The notes under the pieces: generated by a model
Seen by the model: only the letters and a program-made list of their open reading frames with translations
Told to the model about the DNA's origin: nothing
Database searches by the model: none
Position numbers and translations under genes: made by a program
Shown: positions 62,130 through 64,000 of the stretch, piece by piece
Layout: the number at the start of each line of letters is the position of its first letter
Numbering within the stretch: the stretch's first letter is position 1
NCBI GenBank assembly: GCA_012735505.1
Contig: JAAYHE010000071.1
Coordinates: 16,520 to 80,519, forward strand
DNA from: Bacillota bacterium
GTDB taxonomy: Bacteria; Bacillota; UBA994; UBA5500
Reading direction: 5' to 3'
Length of the DNA: 64,000 nt

Positions 62130-62865
62130 AGGCATTTTGGCAACAGCTAATCATTCAGCTACGCATGGACTTGCGGGATAAAAGCATCTTGTTAGTTTTC
62201 TATTTGGTGCCTTTGGGCTTTTATGCCGTGGTGGGATCGGTGTTTTCCGCTGTTAACCCCGAGATTAAGCCAGTATTGGCTGCTACTATGGCCATCTTTT
62301 CGATAACCATGGGTGCCATCATCGGCTTGCCGCCAGCCCTGGTAAAATTACGGGAAGCTGGTTCGCTGCGAGCTTATCAGGCCAGTGGTATACCCAGCAT
62401 TGCTGTGCTAATCAGCCTGGGCGCCAGTGCCTTCATCCATTTATCTATCGTTGCTTTAATCATTTTTGCCTCTGCTCCCTCCTTATTTGGAGCAGAGATG
62501 CCGCAAAATATAAGCGGATACCTAGTTACCCTGGCGGCTTTGCTGCTGTGTAGTGTTGCGGTAGGGCTACTCGTGGGGGCAACAGCCAAGAACCAGCCGA
62601 CAGCTATGATGCTGTCGCAAGCCATATTCCTGCCTTCCTTGATGTTGAGTGGCATTATGTTCCCGGCCAATTTGTTGCCTTCGTTGCTCCAGTACCTCGG
62701 AAGTGTTCTCCCGGCAACCCATTCCATGCGCGCATTCCGCGGATTGGCATACGGGCTTGTGGCCGAGTATTCTGCTCCCCTCGCTCTGCTTACTGTGATA
62801 GGCATCGGTTAGCGGCAATGGTGGCTGCCGTATGGAGATTTGATTGCCTTACCCGCACTGAATGA
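62126..62865 (+). pseudogene. ABC-2 permease with a 3'-terminal single-base frameshift
   Basis: ORF stops at 62812 after ...ALLTVIGIG*. The adjacent frame continues from 62809 as LAAMVAAVWRFDCLTRTE* to 62865, completing the last TM helix. Confidence 0.7.
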
Positions 62866-63041
62866 TGAGCGACGACTTTTGCCCCCTCTTGCGGCAGTGT
62901 GAGTAAAACAGTATAGCTTATTCGTCTATCATCGCCGACACGCCCGCTGCTTGAATGCATCGACCCGGTTTGGCATGACTACGACCGTTTTTCAATAACA
63001 CCATCGGTAGGCTATTCATTTCTCATGGCGCTCCCATGGCC

Positions 63042-63953
63042 CTATAACGACTTTTTCAGCAGTCGCGGAGCATCAGGGCTCCGTTTTTCCGGCAGCTGGG
63101 CCAATATGATAGCCATAAACATCACGAGGCAGCCGAGAGCTTCCCGCACGGATAGTTTTTCTCGTAAGAGAATCATTCCGGCTAAGAGCGCAAAGGCTGA
63201 TTCTAAAGAGAGAATTAGCGAAGCGATAGTTGGTTCGGTTTGTTTTTGAGCAATAATTTGTAGAGTATAGGCAACCCCGCAAGATAGAACACCAGCATAG
63301 CCAATAGGCAGCCAGCAGTCAAGAATGCTGGGCCAACTGATAACTTCAAGAGTTAGCATAAAGGGAATGGATAGAAGTCCACAAATAAGAAATTGCAAGC
63401 ATGACATTTTTACGCCATCTGTCTGGGGGGAAAAATGATCAATGATTAAAATATGGACGGCGAAAACGCCAGCACTAGCCAGCACCAACGCATCCCCCCG
63501 ATTGATGGCTGAAAACCCTTCTGATACAGAGAGCAAATAGAGGCCTGTAGTTGCGAGTGCTACGCAAAACCAGAGGGCGGGGCGGATTTTTTGTTTCAAA
63601 AATAGCCCAAAAATCGGTACGAGCACGATATATAGGGCCGTAATAAAGCCAGCTTTGCCGGCTGTCGTATAAACCATGCCGTGCTGCTGCAAAGAGCTGG
63701 CCACAAACAATACGATGCCGCATAGAACTCCACCTAGTAGCAAGGTCTTCTTTTGCTCCCTGGTCATTGGGCTTTGCCTTCTTTGGCGCACAAGAATAAG
63801 CGGGACCAAAACTAATGACCCTAGGAGGGATCTGATACCGTTGAAGGTAAAAGGCCCGATGTGTTCCATGCCTGCTCTTTGGGCTACAAACGAGGCTCCC
63901 CAGATTAGAGCCGTTAAGAGCAACATTAATTCACCCTGCAATTTGCTTTTCAT
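63042..63953 (-). CDS. EamA/DMT family transporter
   Basis: LLTALIWGASFVAQRAGMEHIGPFTFNGIRSLLG; SLILSLESAFALLAGMILLREKLSVREALGCLVMFMAIILAQL. Confidence 0.92.
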   Translation of the reverse strand: MKSKLQGELMLLLTALIWGASFVAQRAGMEHIGPFTFNGIRSLLGSLVLVPLILVRQRRQSPMTREQKKTLLLGGVLCGIVLFVASSLQQHGMVYTTAGKAGFITALYIVLVPIFGLFLKQKIRPALWFCVALATTGLYLLSVSEGFSAINRGDALVLASAGVFAVHILIIDHFSPQTDGVKMSCLQFLICGLLSIPFMLTLEVISWPSILDCWLPIGYAGVLSCGVAYTLQIIAQKQTEPTIASLILSLESAFALLAGMILLREKLSVREALGCLVMFMAIILAQLPEKRSPDAPRLLKKSL

Positions 63954-64000
63954 ATATATTCTCCCATTGTCTTTTACTAATAAAACTATACTTAATTTGA

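Overview
This 64 kb window spans the chromosomal replication origin of a Clostridia-type Bacillota (Firmicutes) genome. That placement is inferred from gene content and gene order. Leftward genes are cheW-like genes, gyrA, gyrB, remB, recF, yaaA, dnaN and dnaA. The DnaA-box region lies at about 12.1-14.0 kb. Rightward genes are rpmH, rnpA, yidD, yidC, jag, mnmE, mnmG, rsmG, noc, parA and parB. Further right are:
- a five-gene HCN synthase/proline dehydrogenase-like flavoenzyme cluster
- a secreted HExxH protein
- ThrE-type exporter halves
- a PD-(D/E)XK-like orphan protein
- tandem DUF4097-like proteins
- aroA-aroC
- an M28/DUF4910 peptidase
- two ABC transporters
- thiN, comB and PBP1A
- serS with a T-box leader
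- six tRNA genes, including all four expected serine anticodons, with tadA beside its likely substrate tRNA-Arg(ACG)

The most useful second-look items are:
- two perfect parS sites inside parB, and one perfect Noc-binding palindrome (ATTTCCCGGGAAAT) inside aroC about 30 kb from oriC
- three apparently disrupted genes: an in-frame TAA at codon 13 of a CheW gene, and single-base frameshifts in a RadC/JAB-type gene and an ABC-2 permease
- a family of intergenic composite palindromes with conserved outer arms and unrelated inner stems
- a GT2 glycosyltransferase with a large insertion in its catalytic domain

I found no CRISPR array, prophage or recognisable defence island, and no convincing wholly new system.
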